A DNA stretch of 64,000 bases from Dugong dugon (GCA_030035585.1 CM057477.1:64461447-64525446), one strand, 5' to 3'. Counted from the first letter of the stretch, positions 47,815 to 58,808 are shown. Made by a program: numbers and translations. The notes: generated by a model not told the origin, from the letters alone.

Positions 47815-47975
47815 ATGGTTTGTTTTTCTCCCGGGACTAGATTTTAAACTCCATGAGATGAGGGACCTTGTTTATCTCGTTCACTGCATTTTTCTCCCGG
47901 GACTAGATTTTAAACTCCATGAGATGAGGGACCTTGTTTATCTCGTTCACTGCAACATCCCTAGAGCCTAGGACA
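47815..47975 (+). mobile_element. L2 3' end with duplicated segment
   Basis: GACTAGATTTTAAACTCCAT and GGGACCTTGTTTATCTCG are L2-type 3' sequence. The element resumes at 49333 (GTGCATGTTAAATAAATATT) after a nested insertion cluster. Confidence 0.65.
47823..47954. repeat. Perfect 66-base tandem duplication
   Basis: 47823-47888 and 47889-47954 are identical over 66 bases, in an otherwise ancient L2 fragment. The lack of any mismatch implies a recent duplication, or an assembly artefact. Confidence 0.92.
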
Positions 47976-48004
47976 CATGTAACATAACATAACATGTAAT
48001 ATAA

Positions 48005-48852
48005 TATCAAGTCGGCTCCCATCTCACAGTGACTCTATGCACAACAGAACAAAATACTGCCCAGTCCTGCACCATCCCCATTATCGGCTGCAGATTAGAC
48101 TGTGATGAATAATGTTCTGTGTCAACTTGGCTAGGCCATGATTCTCAATGGTTTGGCAGATATTATGTAATCATCCTCCATTTTGTAATCTGATGTGAGT
48201 AGCCAGTCAGTTGGAAGGGGAGTTTCTTTGGAGGTATCGCCTGCATCCAATATATATGGATGTTCTAGCAAAGCTTGCATACACTCTCTCTCTCTCTCGA
48301 TCCTGCACTCATCTCGTGGTCTGACCTCTAGTTCTTAGAGAAGCCTTCAGCCAGCCGCTGACCTGCAGATTTTGAATTCCCCAGCTCCCACAACCCCGTG
48401 AGCCAGCAGCCTACCACCTGACCTGTAGATTTTGGGTTCGTCAGCCCCAGCAACACGTGAATCAGGAGAAATATTCAGCCTGCCACCTGACCCACAAATC
48501 TGGGACTAGCCAGCCCCCACAAATGTGTGAACCATTTCCTTGAAATAAATCCCTCTATGTATATTTACATATATGCCCTATTGGTTTTGCTCCTCTAGAG
48601 AACCCAGCCTAAAACACAAACTGTTGTGATCCATAGGGTTTTCAATGACTAATTTTTGGAAGTAGAGTACCAAGCCTTTCTTCCTAGTCCGTCTTAGTTT
48701 GGAACCTCTGTTGAAACCTGTTCAGCATCATACCAACACAAAAGCCTTCAATGACAGATGGGTAGTGGCTGCACATGAGGTGCATTGGCTAGGAATCTAA
48801 CCTAGTCTCCTGCATAGAAGGTGAGAATTCTACCAGTGAACCACCAAAGCCT
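48005..48852 (-). mobile_element. tRNA-Gly/RTE chimeric SINE split by a solo LTR
   Basis: The 3' part is at 48005-48102 (AAGTCGGCTCCCATCTCAC, CCAGTCCTGCACCATCCCCA). The body and tRNA-Gly-like head are at 48619-48852 (+ strand GGTGAGAATTCTACCAGTGA). The two halves join across the LTR. Confidence 0.82.
48103..48618 (+). mobile_element. Solo LTR, ERVL-like, inside the chimeric SINE
   Basis: 516 bp with TG...CA ends (TGATGAATAATGTTCTG to AACCCAGCCTAAAACACA). It has a poly(A) signal (GAAATAAATCCC near 48543). Flanked by GACTG (48098-48102) and AACTG (48619-48623), consistent with 5-base ERVL-type duplications. Confidence 0.78.
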
Positions 48853-48867
48853 TATTAACATAGCATA

Positions 48868-48921
48868 AAACCAAAATCAAACTCATTACCATCGAATCCA
48901 TTCTGTCTCATGGTGATCCCA
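48868..48921 (-). mobile_element. AfroSINE 3' fragment
   Basis: An antisense tail fragment (CTCATTACCATCGAATCC to CTCATGGTGATCCC), part of the nested cluster. Confidence 0.7.
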
Positions 48922-48927
48922 TAACAT

Positions 48928-49137
48928 TGTTTCTGTTGTTAGGTGCTATGTAGTCAATTCCAACTCATAGTGATCCTGTAGGACAGAGTAGAACTGCCCC
49001 ATAGGGTTTCCAAAGCAGCAAATCCTTATGGAAGCAGACCGCCACATCTTTCTCCCACAGAGAGGCTGTTGGGTTCAAACCACTTACCTTTAGCTTAACA
49101 GCCAAGTGCTTAACGACTATACCACTAAGTCTCCTTT
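48928..49137 (-). mobile_element. AfroSINE, long form
   Basis: Antisense full-length copy, TTCTGTTGTTAGGTGCTATG to CTATACCACTAAGTCTCC. Flanked by ATAACAT-type sequence on both sides. Confidence 0.88.
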
Positions 49138-49148
49138 TGTAACATAAC

Positions 49149-49320
49149 ATTAAAAAAAAAAAAAAACCCATTGCCATCAAGTGGATTCCAACTCATAGCG
49201 ATCCTATAGGACAGGGTAGAACTGCCCCATACGGTTTTCAAGGAGTGCCTGGTGGATTCAAACTGCTGACATTTATGATTAGCAGCTGTAGCTCTTAACC
49301 ACTACACCACCAGGGTTTTC
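49149..49320 (-). mobile_element. AfroSINE, short form
   Basis: Antisense full-length copy, CCCATTGCCATCAAGTGG to CACTACACCACCAGGGTTTT. Flanked by AACATAACAT on both sides. Confidence 0.9.
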
Positions 49321-49335
49321 ATAACATAACATAGT

Positions 49336-50404
49336 GCATGTTAAATAAATATTTGTATCAATTAATCAATAGCTTCTCTGCAAGCTCTTCTCGACTCTCC
49401 AAGCTGTATTATCACAAACACTCTATGCTTTCTCTTGCCACTCTCCTCATGTCTGTGTTGAAGCCTTTACCACAAGTTAATGGACTGTAGCACAATCACT
49501 GCCCCTAGCATAGCGGACAGAATTAAATACATTTCTTCAAATTGAGACATGGATTTGCCCTCCAGGAGTTTACTGTCCAGCAGGAGATATAAGACATGTT
49601 CAGAAAGACCTACATCCTCTGTGTAAGTTGTAAGTACCCTGAAGGGAAGAGAGGAAGTGACATGATGTAGGCTGCATAGACAATTTGGGATTCCTGCTAC
49701 CCCAGTTCCCAACACTCCTGGGGTAACAGGTACCCCAAATTGACAGCTAAACCGTGACCTCAGGATGCCCTAGGACTGTCTCTGGGAGACATACATGTGG
49801 ACTCAAGGGACTAGATTAAGCCGTAAGAGTAACAGACACTCTTGATTGCCTACCCAGTACCTGCTTCTCCATTCTTCCTGGCTAATAGTACTTTGGTTTT
49901 GTTCATGGCAATGTAACGGGCACTCTCAGGTCTGAGCCAATCACAATACTCTTTCCTGTTTTCCCAGCCCTTCTTGGCAGTTCTAGGTGGCCATGCGACC
50001 CAGTTCTGGTCAATGAAACTGAAGAACCATCTTTTGGGGGTGGGGACTCTGAGAAAGATTTTGCTTTTTTGATAACAGGGAGCAGTGCCACCCTTTCCCC
50101 TTCTACATTCTTTTGCCTTGAATGCAGTCAAGAGGGCTGGAGCCGCAGCAAGCATCTTGAAACCATGAGGTGACAACCTGAGGAAAATGCCAAGAGAATC
50201 TTAGAGATGCCAGTACTGACATTTTGAGCACCTGAACTAATGTTAGAAATGATCTCCTCCCAGATTTTGTTTTGTGAGAAAAATAAGCTTCTATTTGCTT
50301 GCTTGATTACTCTGTTATTTGCAACTGAACTTATTCCTAAAGGAGGTGGAACTCAGCAGGCATGTCCACGCCAGGCCTGGAGCTGGTCCAGGAAGTCACA
50401 CGTG
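49336..50404. other. L2-like and unassigned sequence
   Basis: 49530-49700 (CCTCCAGGAGTTTACTGTCC) resembles an L2 3' region. 49700-50404 is apparently unique, with no exon recognised. Confidence 0.35.
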
Positions 50405-50556
50405 CATGAAGACCCTCGGTGAGATGGATTGACACAATTGCTGCAATGATGGACTCAGACACACTGGCTACTGTGAGGATGACGCAGGACGGGCCGGCGT
50501 TTTGTTCTCCTGCACGTAAGGTCTCCACGAGTTGGAGTCGACTTGGCAGCAGCTAT
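50405..50556 (+). mobile_element. RTE 3' end fragment, sense
   Basis: GAGATGGATTGACACAATTG, CGCAGGACGGGCCGGCGTTT, GAGTTGGAGTCGACTTGGCA match the last 150 bases of RTE (complement of 24150-24300). Confidence 0.8.
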
Positions 50557-51415
50557 TTATCTCTCTCTGTCACAGATTGCAGTCAGGTTGGGCCGGAGTC
50601 TGTCACCGGGGCTGAAGTTCACTTTCCCAATGCCTCATCTAGGGAAGTGCCCAGCTAAGCTCCTTGAGGGTCATGATTTTATTTCCTTCCATGGTGCCTG
50701 GGGTGGCCCCTTGTCCTTAGTGGGCACTTGGGAAAGGTTTGATGAATGAATGAATGAATGTAACTCTTAAACCTTCTATCACTCTGTGTCCAAGACCACT
50801 TTTCAGGCTGAAGTTGAATTTAGGGAATAGCATAATCACTTCTCTTATTAAATGGCAGTATAAGAAATGAGAAAGGCACATTGAATATTTTGGGAGACTC
50901 AAAAACTGCTGTCCCAGCTTACCTAATATAATAAAAGTCAAAATCTCTTCTTAGCCCCAGTTGAGCTTCCATGTGGAATTAGATTAGAGCTGGGACATTA
51001 CCATAAGGAATCAAATGTAGCCAGGGCCAACCCCCTTTCAGGTGACCTGGGGGGATGTCCATGACGAGACCAATGAAGGTCTTTTTTCAATAAACCATTT
51101 TCAACAGTGTGCCGTAGTCTCCTCTAGGACTGAATTCTGGTTGCACTGTAAAGCCTAATGATGAAGGCAAACCTGCTTGCTGCACAGAAAAGTCAGCTTC
51201 TAGACCCAAGTGCAGTTCAAAAGAAATTAGTCCATGAAAACGGGCAGTATTGACAGTTAATTAGACGAAAGGAGAGTTTGGGACAGAACTTTTTTTTTTT
51301 TTTTTTGCGTTTAGAAAAACTGCACCTTAAAAACACACATGCACACATACTTCAAAATTTCAAAGCATTTTAATAAGCAATAGCTTATATAGTTAATTTA
51401 ATAGTAGTGGGCAGT
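50557..51415. other. L2-like start, then unassigned
   Basis: 50655-50760 (GCTCCTTGAGGGTCATGATT to a GAATGAATGAATG run) is L2-type. A T run lies at 51292-51306. The rest is unassigned. Confidence 0.4.
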
Positions 51416-51424
51416 ATCTTGGAA

Positions 51425-51548
51425 GAATGGGCTTGGCGATCTGCTTCCGTAAAGATTACAGCTAAGAAAACCCTATGGGGCAGTTCTACTCTGTAGCATA
51501 TGGTGTCACCATGAGTTGGAATTGAGTTGATGGCAACTAACAGCAACA
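51425..51548 (+). mobile_element. AfroSINE, 5'-truncated
   Basis: Sense body and tail, GGCTTGGCGATCTGCTTCCG to GATGGCAACTAACAGCAAC. It lies just upstream of the chimeric SINE. Confidence 0.85.
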
Positions 51549-51560
51549 GTATAGTTAATG

Positions 51561-51895
51561 GGAGGCATTGGTGGTTTAATAGTAGAATTCTTGCCTTCCA
51601 TGCAGGAGACCTGGATTTTATTCCCAGCCAATATACCTCATGCCCAGCCACCACTCATTTGTCAGTGGAGCCTTGCATGTTGCTATGATGCTAAACAGGT
51701 TTCAGTGGAGCTTCCAGACTAAGACTAGGAAGAAAGGCCTGGCAGTCTACTTCTGAAAATCAGCCAGTGAAAACCCTATGAATCACAACAGTCCAATCCA
51801 CAAATGATTATGGGGATCGCACAGGACTGGACAGCATTTTGTTCTTTTGTGCAGGGGGACACTGCGTCGAAGTCAGCTCGACAGCAGCCATCTAT
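51561..51895 (+). mobile_element. tRNA-Gly/RTE chimeric SINE, most complete copy
   Basis: The head at 51565-51634 aligns along its whole length with tRNA-Gly(GCC): GCATTGGTGGTTTAATAGTA, then GAATTCTTGCC, then the T-arm region (GGATTTTATTCCCAGCC). The body follows the RTE deletion derivative (GTTTCAGTGGAGCTTCCAGA, AAAATCAGCCAGTGAAAACC). The tail is the RTE 3' end (GCACAGGACTGGACAGC to CAGCTCGACAGCAGCC). The tRNA head carries substitutions and is part of a SINE, not a working tRNA gene. Confidence 0.85.
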
Positions 51896-51950
51896 CTATC
51901 TATCTGTCTGTCTGCCTGTCTGTCTATCATCTATCATCTATCTGTCTAAT
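51888..51950. repeat. Tetranucleotide microsatellite
   Basis: A (CTAT/CTGT)n run directly after the SINE tail, which probably seeded it. Confidence 0.85.
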
Positions 51951-51959
51951 GTAGTTAAA

Positions 51960-52165
51960 ATAATAAAGAACCACCACTGATTGAGCACTAACTCGTTTAG
52001 TCTTTACCACAGCACTGTGAGGTGGGTGTTTTGATCTTACCCACTTTGCAGCTGAGTGAAATGAGGTTTAGACAGGCTAAGTAACGTGCTCAAGGGCATA
52101 GAGCTGGCAAGCCCAAGGTGACTGACTCCAAAACCCGCTTGTGTGTGAAGCACGTCAATCTCAAG
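51960..52165 (-). mobile_element. MIR
   Basis: Antisense MIR: ACTGATTGAGCACTAACTCG, TAAGTAACGTGCTCAAGGGC. Confidence 0.68.
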
Positions 52166-52960
52166 TGTGCAGCTTAGTGAATTCTAACATATGCATGACC
52201 CAGGAGCCAACACCCAGATCAAGATATAGAACACTTCCACACCCCAGAAGTTTCTCTCATGCCCCTTCCCAGCCAGTATCCCTCCCCCAGGTGTAATCAC
52301 TCCTCTGACATCTGCCTCCATTGAATAGTTTGAGACTAAACAGTCTTGCTTGTTTCCCTTCCTGCATTTTCTTCCTCAGAGACGTTCAAAAGGAGTTTCT
52401 CTCTCAGGCCTGGTAATAAATTTCTATATTATATATATATATGTATATATATATGTATATATATATTTAAATCACTATTTAGGGTAGCAATTAGGGATTT
52501 AGCAAATATCTTGTCTTTCTATAGGCGTTTGCTTTCAAGGACAGGACAGTAATATCCTACAATCCTCTGGCCATGGCCATGAGGGTTCCCTGTCTGGCTG
52601 AGGTACAGGACTGCCCCTAACATTTGTGAGAACCGGAGCAAGAGTCAAATGGAGGCCCACTGACCATTTGTCTAAACGCTTCAGAGTTATAAACAAAACC
52701 AACAAACCGTTAACTAAAGTACATTTTTTCCTTCTTTGATAAATAAACATTTTGAATTTAGAATTCCCAGACTCCTCAGAGTTCTGGCACATGGTGGTGG
52801 AGAGGGAGCCTGCCGTGGCTCCCAGCAGGCAGCCCAGCTACCTTTTTTCCCATCACGGGCTCCATCCCATACCTCAGAGGCTTCATGTGTGTACGCGGCC
52901 ACCCCAGCATGTATGTCTAAGTTCTGTCTGCAGTCTCCACTAAAAGGAAGCCTTGACTCC
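52166..52960. other. Unassigned, with a TA/TG microsatellite
   Basis: An (AT)n/(GTAT)n run lies at about 52425-52467. No exon or transposon family was recognised in the rest. Confidence 0.4.
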
Positions 52961-53383
52961 TGTTATGGGTTGAATTGTGCCCCTCCAAAAATACGTTGGA
53001 GTCCTAAGCCCCAGCACCCGTGAATGTGACCTTGTTTGGAAGTAGGGTCTTTGCAGCCATACTGAAGTTCAGATGAGGTCAACGGGGTAGTCCTTCCTCC
53101 AGCATGACTGGTGTGCTATAAGAAGAGGGGAAGAGACGTGGACACACACAGAAGGAAGATGCCACGTGAAGTCACAGCAGTGCTGCCACAAACCAAGAAG
53201 CACCTGAGGCCACCAGAAGCTGGAGACACAAAGAGGGATCTTCCTCTAGAGCCTAATGAAAGAGCACGATCCTGCCTGCACCCTGAATTCGAACTTGTAG
53301 CTCCCAGGACCACAAATTTCTGTTGTTTTAAGCCAACCCAACTTGCGGTACTTTGTTACAGCAGGCCTAGCGAATGAACGCGA
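52961..53383 (+). mobile_element. MLT1-like LTR
   Basis: TGTTATGGGTTGAATTGTGC, GGTCTTTGCAGCCATACTGA, TTCTGTTGTTTTAAGCCAAC, CTTTGTTACAGCAGGCCTAG follow the order of a mammalian MLT1-type (MaLR) LTR, nearly full length. Confidence 0.75.
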
Positions 53384-53629
53384 AGCTTTTAGGCCAAAAA
53401 CAAGCTCCGGGACTCAAAATAATCTAGAAGGGGAAGAGTAAGCTCCGCGTAAGACCGTTCACTTGCTGACGCAGATTCCTCCAGGTGAGCACGGCCTGAG
53501 GGGGGCCAGAGTAGGACCCACAGAACACAGGGCACGGGGTAAGATGCCAGGTTGTCTGGTTTAAGTCTACAGAGCTGAGGGCATGTTCTTGAATCCAGGG
53601 ACAATTCTCTTCATTCCCAAATTCACTCT

Positions 53630-54072
53630 GACGAGCTCACTGAGTGCTTGCCATATGCCAGGCAATGCGCCATGTGTTGAGATGAGTGGAACTTGTTCCC
53701 AGCTCTGCAGGGCCTCGTCTAGGGGGGGAGCCCAGCCAGCTCACAGCTTTGTATCATGAAAGATACTTATACAGGAGGCTTAGGGACAGGCTCCCGGGAG
53801 GAGATGACATGAGTAGCCCCGAAGGATGAGAAAGTACTACCCAGACAAAGAAGCGGGAAGACACAACAGTATGAGTTAAGAATGGTCTGCGGAGTGAACC
53901 CAGAGCACCCCAGCAGGGAGAGGGTATGAATGGTGTGGGGAGGGGCCAGCATGACCTCCAATTGCAGCATGGACCTTACTTACCTTTGGGCAGTGGGTGA
54001 GGCATTGAAGGCTTAAAGCAGAAAGAAGACATAGGCGATGAACATTTTCAGATGTATTATTCTGGCACTGAT
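53630..54072 (+). mobile_element. L2 3' region
   Basis: GAGTGCTTGCCATATGCCAG, then the region with GATGAGAAAGTACTACCCAG and the L2-like downstream order. Old and diverged. Confidence 0.55.
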
Positions 54073-54104
54073 ATACATATATATATATATAGATATATAT
54101 AAAA
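54073..54104. repeat. TA microsatellite
   Basis: A (TA)n-rich run. Confidence 0.8.
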
Positions 54105-54105
54105 A

Positions 54106-54308
54106 CAACTAGGTGCCATTGAGTCAACTCTGAGTCTTGGTGGCTTCATGTGTGTCAGAGTAGAATTGTGCTCCAAAGGGTTTTCAGTGGCTGATTCTTC
54201 AGAAATAGATCACCAACCCTCCTTCCAAGGAATCTCTAGGTGGACTCAAATCTTCAAGCTTTTGGGTAATAGTTGAGCATTTAACTGTTTGTACTCCCCA
54301 GGGACCCC
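54106..54308 (-). mobile_element. AfroSINE, long form
   Basis: Antisense, CTAGGTGCCATTGAGTCAAC to GTTTGTACTCCCCAGGGAC. Confidence 0.87.
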
Positions 54309-54329
54309 TGAAGATAATCCAGGCAAGAG

Positions 54330-54642
54330 TTAATGAATGTCTATTTATTCCGTGACTCAATAAATATTTCTTGAGCTCCTACAACATGCCAGGCACCGTT
54401 CTGCGCTGAGGCTGTAGTGCACAAGACAGAAAAAGTCCCTGCTCTCGAGGGGCTGATATTCTCATGAGAGGGCAGGCAAATCATAAATACATAAAGAAAT
54501 GTGTTAAATTACTTCAGATAGTTGTGAGTCCTATGGATAATGGGATAGAGGCATTGGAGGGAAGATGGGGAAAAGAACATGGAGTAGTTCATTCATTCAT
54601 CAGCAAATGTTTGTTTATTGATGGCCCACTATGGGCAAAAAA
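54330..54642 (+). mobile_element. L2 3' region
   Basis: CTTGAGCTCCTACAACATGC, AGGCACCGTTCTGCGCTGAG, CGAGGGGCTGATATTCTCAT match the L2 3' part. Confidence 0.6.
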
Positions 54643-54836
54643 ACCCAAGTTGTCATGGAGTGGATTCAGACTCATGGTGACCCCATGTGTGTCAGAGTAG
54701 AACTATGCTCCATGGAGTTTTCAATGGCTGTGAACTTTCAGAAGTAGATCACCAGGTCTTTCTTCCAAGGCATCTCTGGGTGGATATGAACCGCTAACCT
54801 TTCAGTTAGAAGCTGAGTGTTTAACCATTTGAGCCT
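54643..54836 (-). mobile_element. AfroSINE, long form
   Basis: Antisense, CCCAAGTTGTCATGGAGTGG to GAGTGTTTAACCATTTGAGC. Confidence 0.87.
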
Positions 54837-55287
54837 GTAATGGTGTTCTCACAGCATTTCCATCTCATGGGGGAGTCAGACATCATTAAGATATCACCCT
54901 ATTGAGATGTGTACTCTGAAGAAAAGGAGCTTGGGTCTTTGAGAGGATATAACCAAGGTGTCTGACCTATACTGGGTGACCTAAAAATGTTTGATTTGGA
55001 TGTGGGGAGGGAGCATTCCAAAGTCCCAGGGGAGGAGGGAGCAAGGGGAATCTGAGGGTTGGAAGCAGCAGAGTGGCTGGAGCACAGAGTGTCAGGCAAG
55101 AGGTGTGGGGTGGGGCCACCCAGATGAGCCAGGATCAAGCCGTGTGCAGCCTTATAGCCCTGCTCAAGGATTTTGTCTTTATCCTAAGACCATCAAGTCT
55201 AAATCTTCTTGGGGAACCAACCCTGACCACCAAAGATGGCAGGCAATCTGGAGCGTCATCTCTTGGTGGGACTTTGATGAGGTTATT
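54837..55287 (+). mobile_element. L2 continuation, probable
   Basis: 55010-55195 (GGAGCATTCCAAAGTCCCAG to TTTTGTCTTTATCCTAAG) follows the L2 body order after the SINE insertion. Confidence 0.45.
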
Positions 55288-55340
55288 GGTGTTGTTGGAT
55301 GCCACTGAGTTGATTTTTACTTCTAGCGACCCCTTCTGAT
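55288..55340 (-). mobile_element. AfroSINE or RTE tail fragment
   Basis: GTTGTTGGATGCCACTGAG to TTCTAGCGACCCC; only the shared 3' tail is present. Confidence 0.65.
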
Positions 55341-55480
55341 CTTCCAGTTAATGGAAAGTGTTCCGGGGAATCCTGTTCAGCTCTCTATTACCAATGTCAG
55401 CTAAAAACATGGATGAGATGGGAGGAAATGGAGTAAGAACTGGGAAACTACAGAGGAATTTGGAACACTTTCCATGAGGT

Positions 55481-55685
55481 GCAAGAGTCTCTGGATGATG
55501 CAAACAGTTAATGCGGCTGCTAATCAAAATGTTGGGAGTTCGAGTCCACCCAGGGGCACCTCAGAAGAAAGGCCTGATGATCTACTTTCAAAAAATCAAC
55601 CACTGGAAACCCTATGGAGCACAGTTCTACTCTGACACACACAGGGTCGCCATGAGTTGGAATTGATTCCACAGCAACCAGTCAG
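55481..55685 (+). mobile_element. AfroSINE, sense, with target-site duplication
   Basis: GAGTCTCTGGATGATGCAAA to GGAATTGATTCCACAGCAAC, with a good B box (AGTTCGAGTCC). TSDs TCCATGAGGT at 55471-55480 and 55686-55695 are perfect. Confidence 0.9.
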
Positions 55686-55695
55686 TCCATGAGGT

Positions 55696-56510
55696 TCCCG
55701 TTAAGTGGGCATCTTCCAGGGGCCCTTTTAATCTCTCTGTGATAGCACCACTGCCCATAGCAGGCCCTCAATACATAAATATATGCTGGAGGAATAAACA
55801 CATGAACAAACAAGCTACTTCATCTTCTTTTCCCCACCTCCCTTCCATTATCCACTATCCAAGGCACTAACGGCTATCTGACGGTTTGGCAAGGACACAA
55901 CTGGAGGTTAGACATTCCAGAACACTTCTGGCTCCCTCAGTCTCCCTTAGAATGGATCAGCTCCCTTCCTGGGGCCATCTAGCTGTTGCCTACCTGGCCC
56001 CAGCAAACCACTGGGGGTCTTTTCTGGTATTGAACCACTACTTGTCATGACAGCTACTCCCTATGGGACTCATATTGCAAGAAATTAGGAGAATTGCCTT
56101 AAGTCCTTGTTAGAACAAGGCAGGACTATGCAAGCAAACAAAAAAAAGGATGAGAAAGGGGATAGAGTCATCCCGGTATTCCAGGATCTCACCACCCCAT
56201 ACTAAAATCCTCAGATGCTCAAGTCCTTTATATAAAATGGTGAAGAATTTGCATATTACGAACACATATCCTCCCATATACATTAAATCATCTCTAGATT
56301 ACTTAATACAATGTAAATGCTATGTAAATAGCTGTCAATGCTTACATTTAACGTTCAATGCTTTCTCAGTCTTTGCAAGCTTTTTGGAACTTTCTCTTTT
56401 TTCCCCGAATATTTTCAGTTCACAGTTGGTTGAATCCAAGGATGTGAAACTCGAAGATACGGAGGACCGATTGTAATTTATCCAAAGAATTCGCTCCATC
56501 CACATTGTAA
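55696..56510. other. Apparently unique sequence
   Basis: No repeat family was recognised beyond a possible MIR/L2 end near 55740-55810. The 56150-56476 frame shows no recognisable domain. Confidence 0.3.
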
Positions 56511-56712
56511 TTTAAAGACGTTGGAGCACTTTGCCATATATTTTCTCACTGAATCTTCAGAGCGAGCTATTGAGGCCTGCAGGGTAAGTATCATTATGCA
56601 TAATGGTTTTGCTGGAGGGGGCAGTCTCAGACAGGGCAAGTGACCTGCTGAAGGTCAGAGCTAGCGAGTGGCAGGGACAGGTCTGACTCTACGCCCAGAA
56701 CAGGTGCTCTGT
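56511..56712 (-). mobile_element. MIR
   Basis: Antisense MIR-like: GAGCACTTTGCCATATATTT, AGGGTAAGTATCATTATGCA, GGGCAAGTGACCTGCTGAAG. Confidence 0.62.
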
Positions 56713-57744
56713 CTCCCTGACTCAGGATGATGCACCCTCACCTTGCTGCCCCCTAACCTGCTCAGAGACTCTGAGGAGAGTTCAGCCACCCTTTTAACAA
56801 TCAATTCAGAGTTTTCCTGAGGCGGCTGTGCAGACTTTTGACTGGTCATCTCAGAAGCTGTTCTTGCAAAATGTTTTCTTATTTTTCACCCAACCAATAC
56901 TGAGAAAAGAGAAAGAGAGAGAAAAAAGAAAAAAAAAAAAAAAAACCCTTCCACTCCTTTTTCTGTACCAGCCAGTCTGGCAAAGCCTATTTCATTCCAG
57001 AAAATTCAAACTGGAAACTGCCTTCTGTTCTCATTAGTTTGGGTTGTAGCAGTCACTACATTCTAAACGATTGATCCCCAAATGCCAATTTCTTACTAGA
57101 ACTACCCTGGACTCAACAACTGGTTTTTGTAGCAGCAAGGCTGAAGCAATTATTCCTGGCTTTTGTAACTAAACATGCTGTGCTTGGCACTTTACAACGT
57201 TTTCATCATTGAGTTATCAACATTTATCTCTATCAGGGGAAGGGAAAGGCTGTCCAGTTGTGAAGACCCCCTGAAATCACACACAAAGACCAATATACTG
57301 ACATCCACAGGGCTCCCCGGGGCTTCCTCTGCCTTCCTGGAGAAGAGAGAGAAGCCCCCTGGGCCCCACACCCCACTGAAAATCAGAAGTTAGCATGTTC
57401 CAAGGCTAAGAAGCATCTGAAAGGTAACGGAGGGGCAATGGGAAGATGCAGTGGAGGTTGGGGTCTTGAGTTACAGGTAAGTCTCCCTCATGGTCCCCTC
57501 GTGGTGGCTGTCCCCTTGGGTTCTCAGCTTGGTGTCTGTGAGTTATGAAGTCTCCCTTCCAAAGCCGCTCACCTGGAACCAGCCCAGGGAAGCTGGTGGG
57601 CTCTGTGGGTTCCTTCCCTTCCAGCAGGGAGGCAGGGCTGCTCTGGGTGGGAGACCCACCTTGGACTCCAAAAGGCCTGCTTGTCTCTTGCCCATTTACC
57701 CAAACTTAGCTTCTGGAGACGTGGCATAAGCAGGAGCCATAGTA
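56713..57744. other. Apparently unique sequence
   Basis: A purine/A run lies at about 56903-56945. No exon was recognised. Confidence 0.3.
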
Positions 57745-57945
57745 GTGACGCTGGGGCCGGGCCCCTGGGTTCACCATCCTGACTCCACCACCTGCTGCTG
57801 TGTGACCTTGGACAAACTGCATAATCTCTCTGTGCCTAAGATGCCCCGTCTGCAAAGTAGCGATCAGAATAACTCTACTTCCCAGAGTTATTCTGAGGAC
57901 CAAGTGAGCTAATATTTGTAATTAGAACAGTGTGCCTACCAGCAT
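57745..57945 (+). mobile_element. MIR
   Basis: Sense MIR: GCTGTGTGACCTTGGACAAA, TAATCTCTCTGTGCCTAAG, TTCTGAGGACCAAGTGAGCT. Confidence 0.78.
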
Positions 57946-58165
57946 CAGTTGCTGTCAAGTCCATTCTGACTCAGGGAGCCCCCATGTGTTTTGGAGTAGA
58001 ATTGGGTTCCACAGGATTTTCAATGGCTGATTTTTTTGGTAGTAGACAACCAGGCCTTTCTTCCAAGGCATCTCTGGCGCAGTATTGGACAAGGTTTCTG
58101 CTGTACATCAAGTTACCATGAGTCAGAGGTGACTCAACAGCACCTAACAACAACAGCAACGGGGA
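57946..58165. mobile_element. Inverted AfroSINE pair
   Basis: An antisense long-form fragment (57948-58078, AGTTGCTGTCAAGTCCATTC to CAAGGCATCTCTGG) is followed directly by a sense 3' end (58085-58165, CAAGTTACCATGAGTCAGAG to CACCTAACAACAACAGC). The arrangement resembles the composite at 36591. Confidence 0.75.
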
Positions 58166-58322
58166 CAAAGAATGAGTGCTGTGGGCAAAGTCAATGCAGG
58201 GACCACTGGGGCAGAAAGGAGGCAATTCTGACTTTCCCTGGGGAGAGGGCCATCCGGAAAGGCTTCATAGAGGAGGAGACATGGGCTGGGTCTGGAAAAG
58301 TCTTGCCCAGTCTGTAACTTGT

Positions 58323-58803
58323 TGCCTTAGTCATCCAGTGCTGCTATAACAGAAACACCACAAGTGGATGGCTTTAACAAAGAGAAATTTATTTCTTCAC
58401 AGTAAAGTAAGCTAAAAGTCCAAATTCAGGGCATCAGCTCCAGGGGAAATCTTTCTCTCTCTGTCGGCCTTCTCATCGATGTTCCCCTGGACTAGGAGCT
58501 TCTCTGCGCAGGGACCCCGTTGCAAAGGACACGCTCTGCTGCCGGCACTACTTTCTTGATGGTATGAGGTCCCCCTGTCTCTCTGTTCCCTTCTCTCTTT
58601 TATATCTCAAGAGATTGCCTCAGGACACAATCCAGTCTTGTAGATCAGGTCCTGCCTTACTAACACAACTGCCACCCATCCTCCCTCATTAACATCATAG
58701 AGGCAGGATTTACAACATATAGGAAAATCACACAGTACCAGGAATCATGGCCCAGCCAAAGGGATATACACATTTTTGGGGGGACATAATTCAAACCATG
58801 ACA
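58323..58803 (-). mobile_element. Solo LTR, MaLR/ERVL-like, with perfect 5-base duplication
   Basis: The + strand reads TGCCTTAGTCATCC...TTCAAACCATGACA. CTTGT flanks it at 58318-58322 and 58804-58808. Same family as 11438 and 18473; an antisense poly(A) signal is seen as AAATTTATTTCTTC near 58385. Confidence 0.85.
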
Positions 58804-58808
58804 CTTGT

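Noticed and set aside
47381..47971. 196-codon plus-strand frame with a repeated C-terminal peptide
   Set aside because: It crosses LTR sequence, a (CT)n run and the 66-base DNA duplication. The peptide repeat is only the translated duplication.
51565..51634. Functional tRNA-Gly gene
   Set aside because: Carries substitutions in the D-loop and T-arm and is continuous with a SINE body repeated elsewhere in the window.
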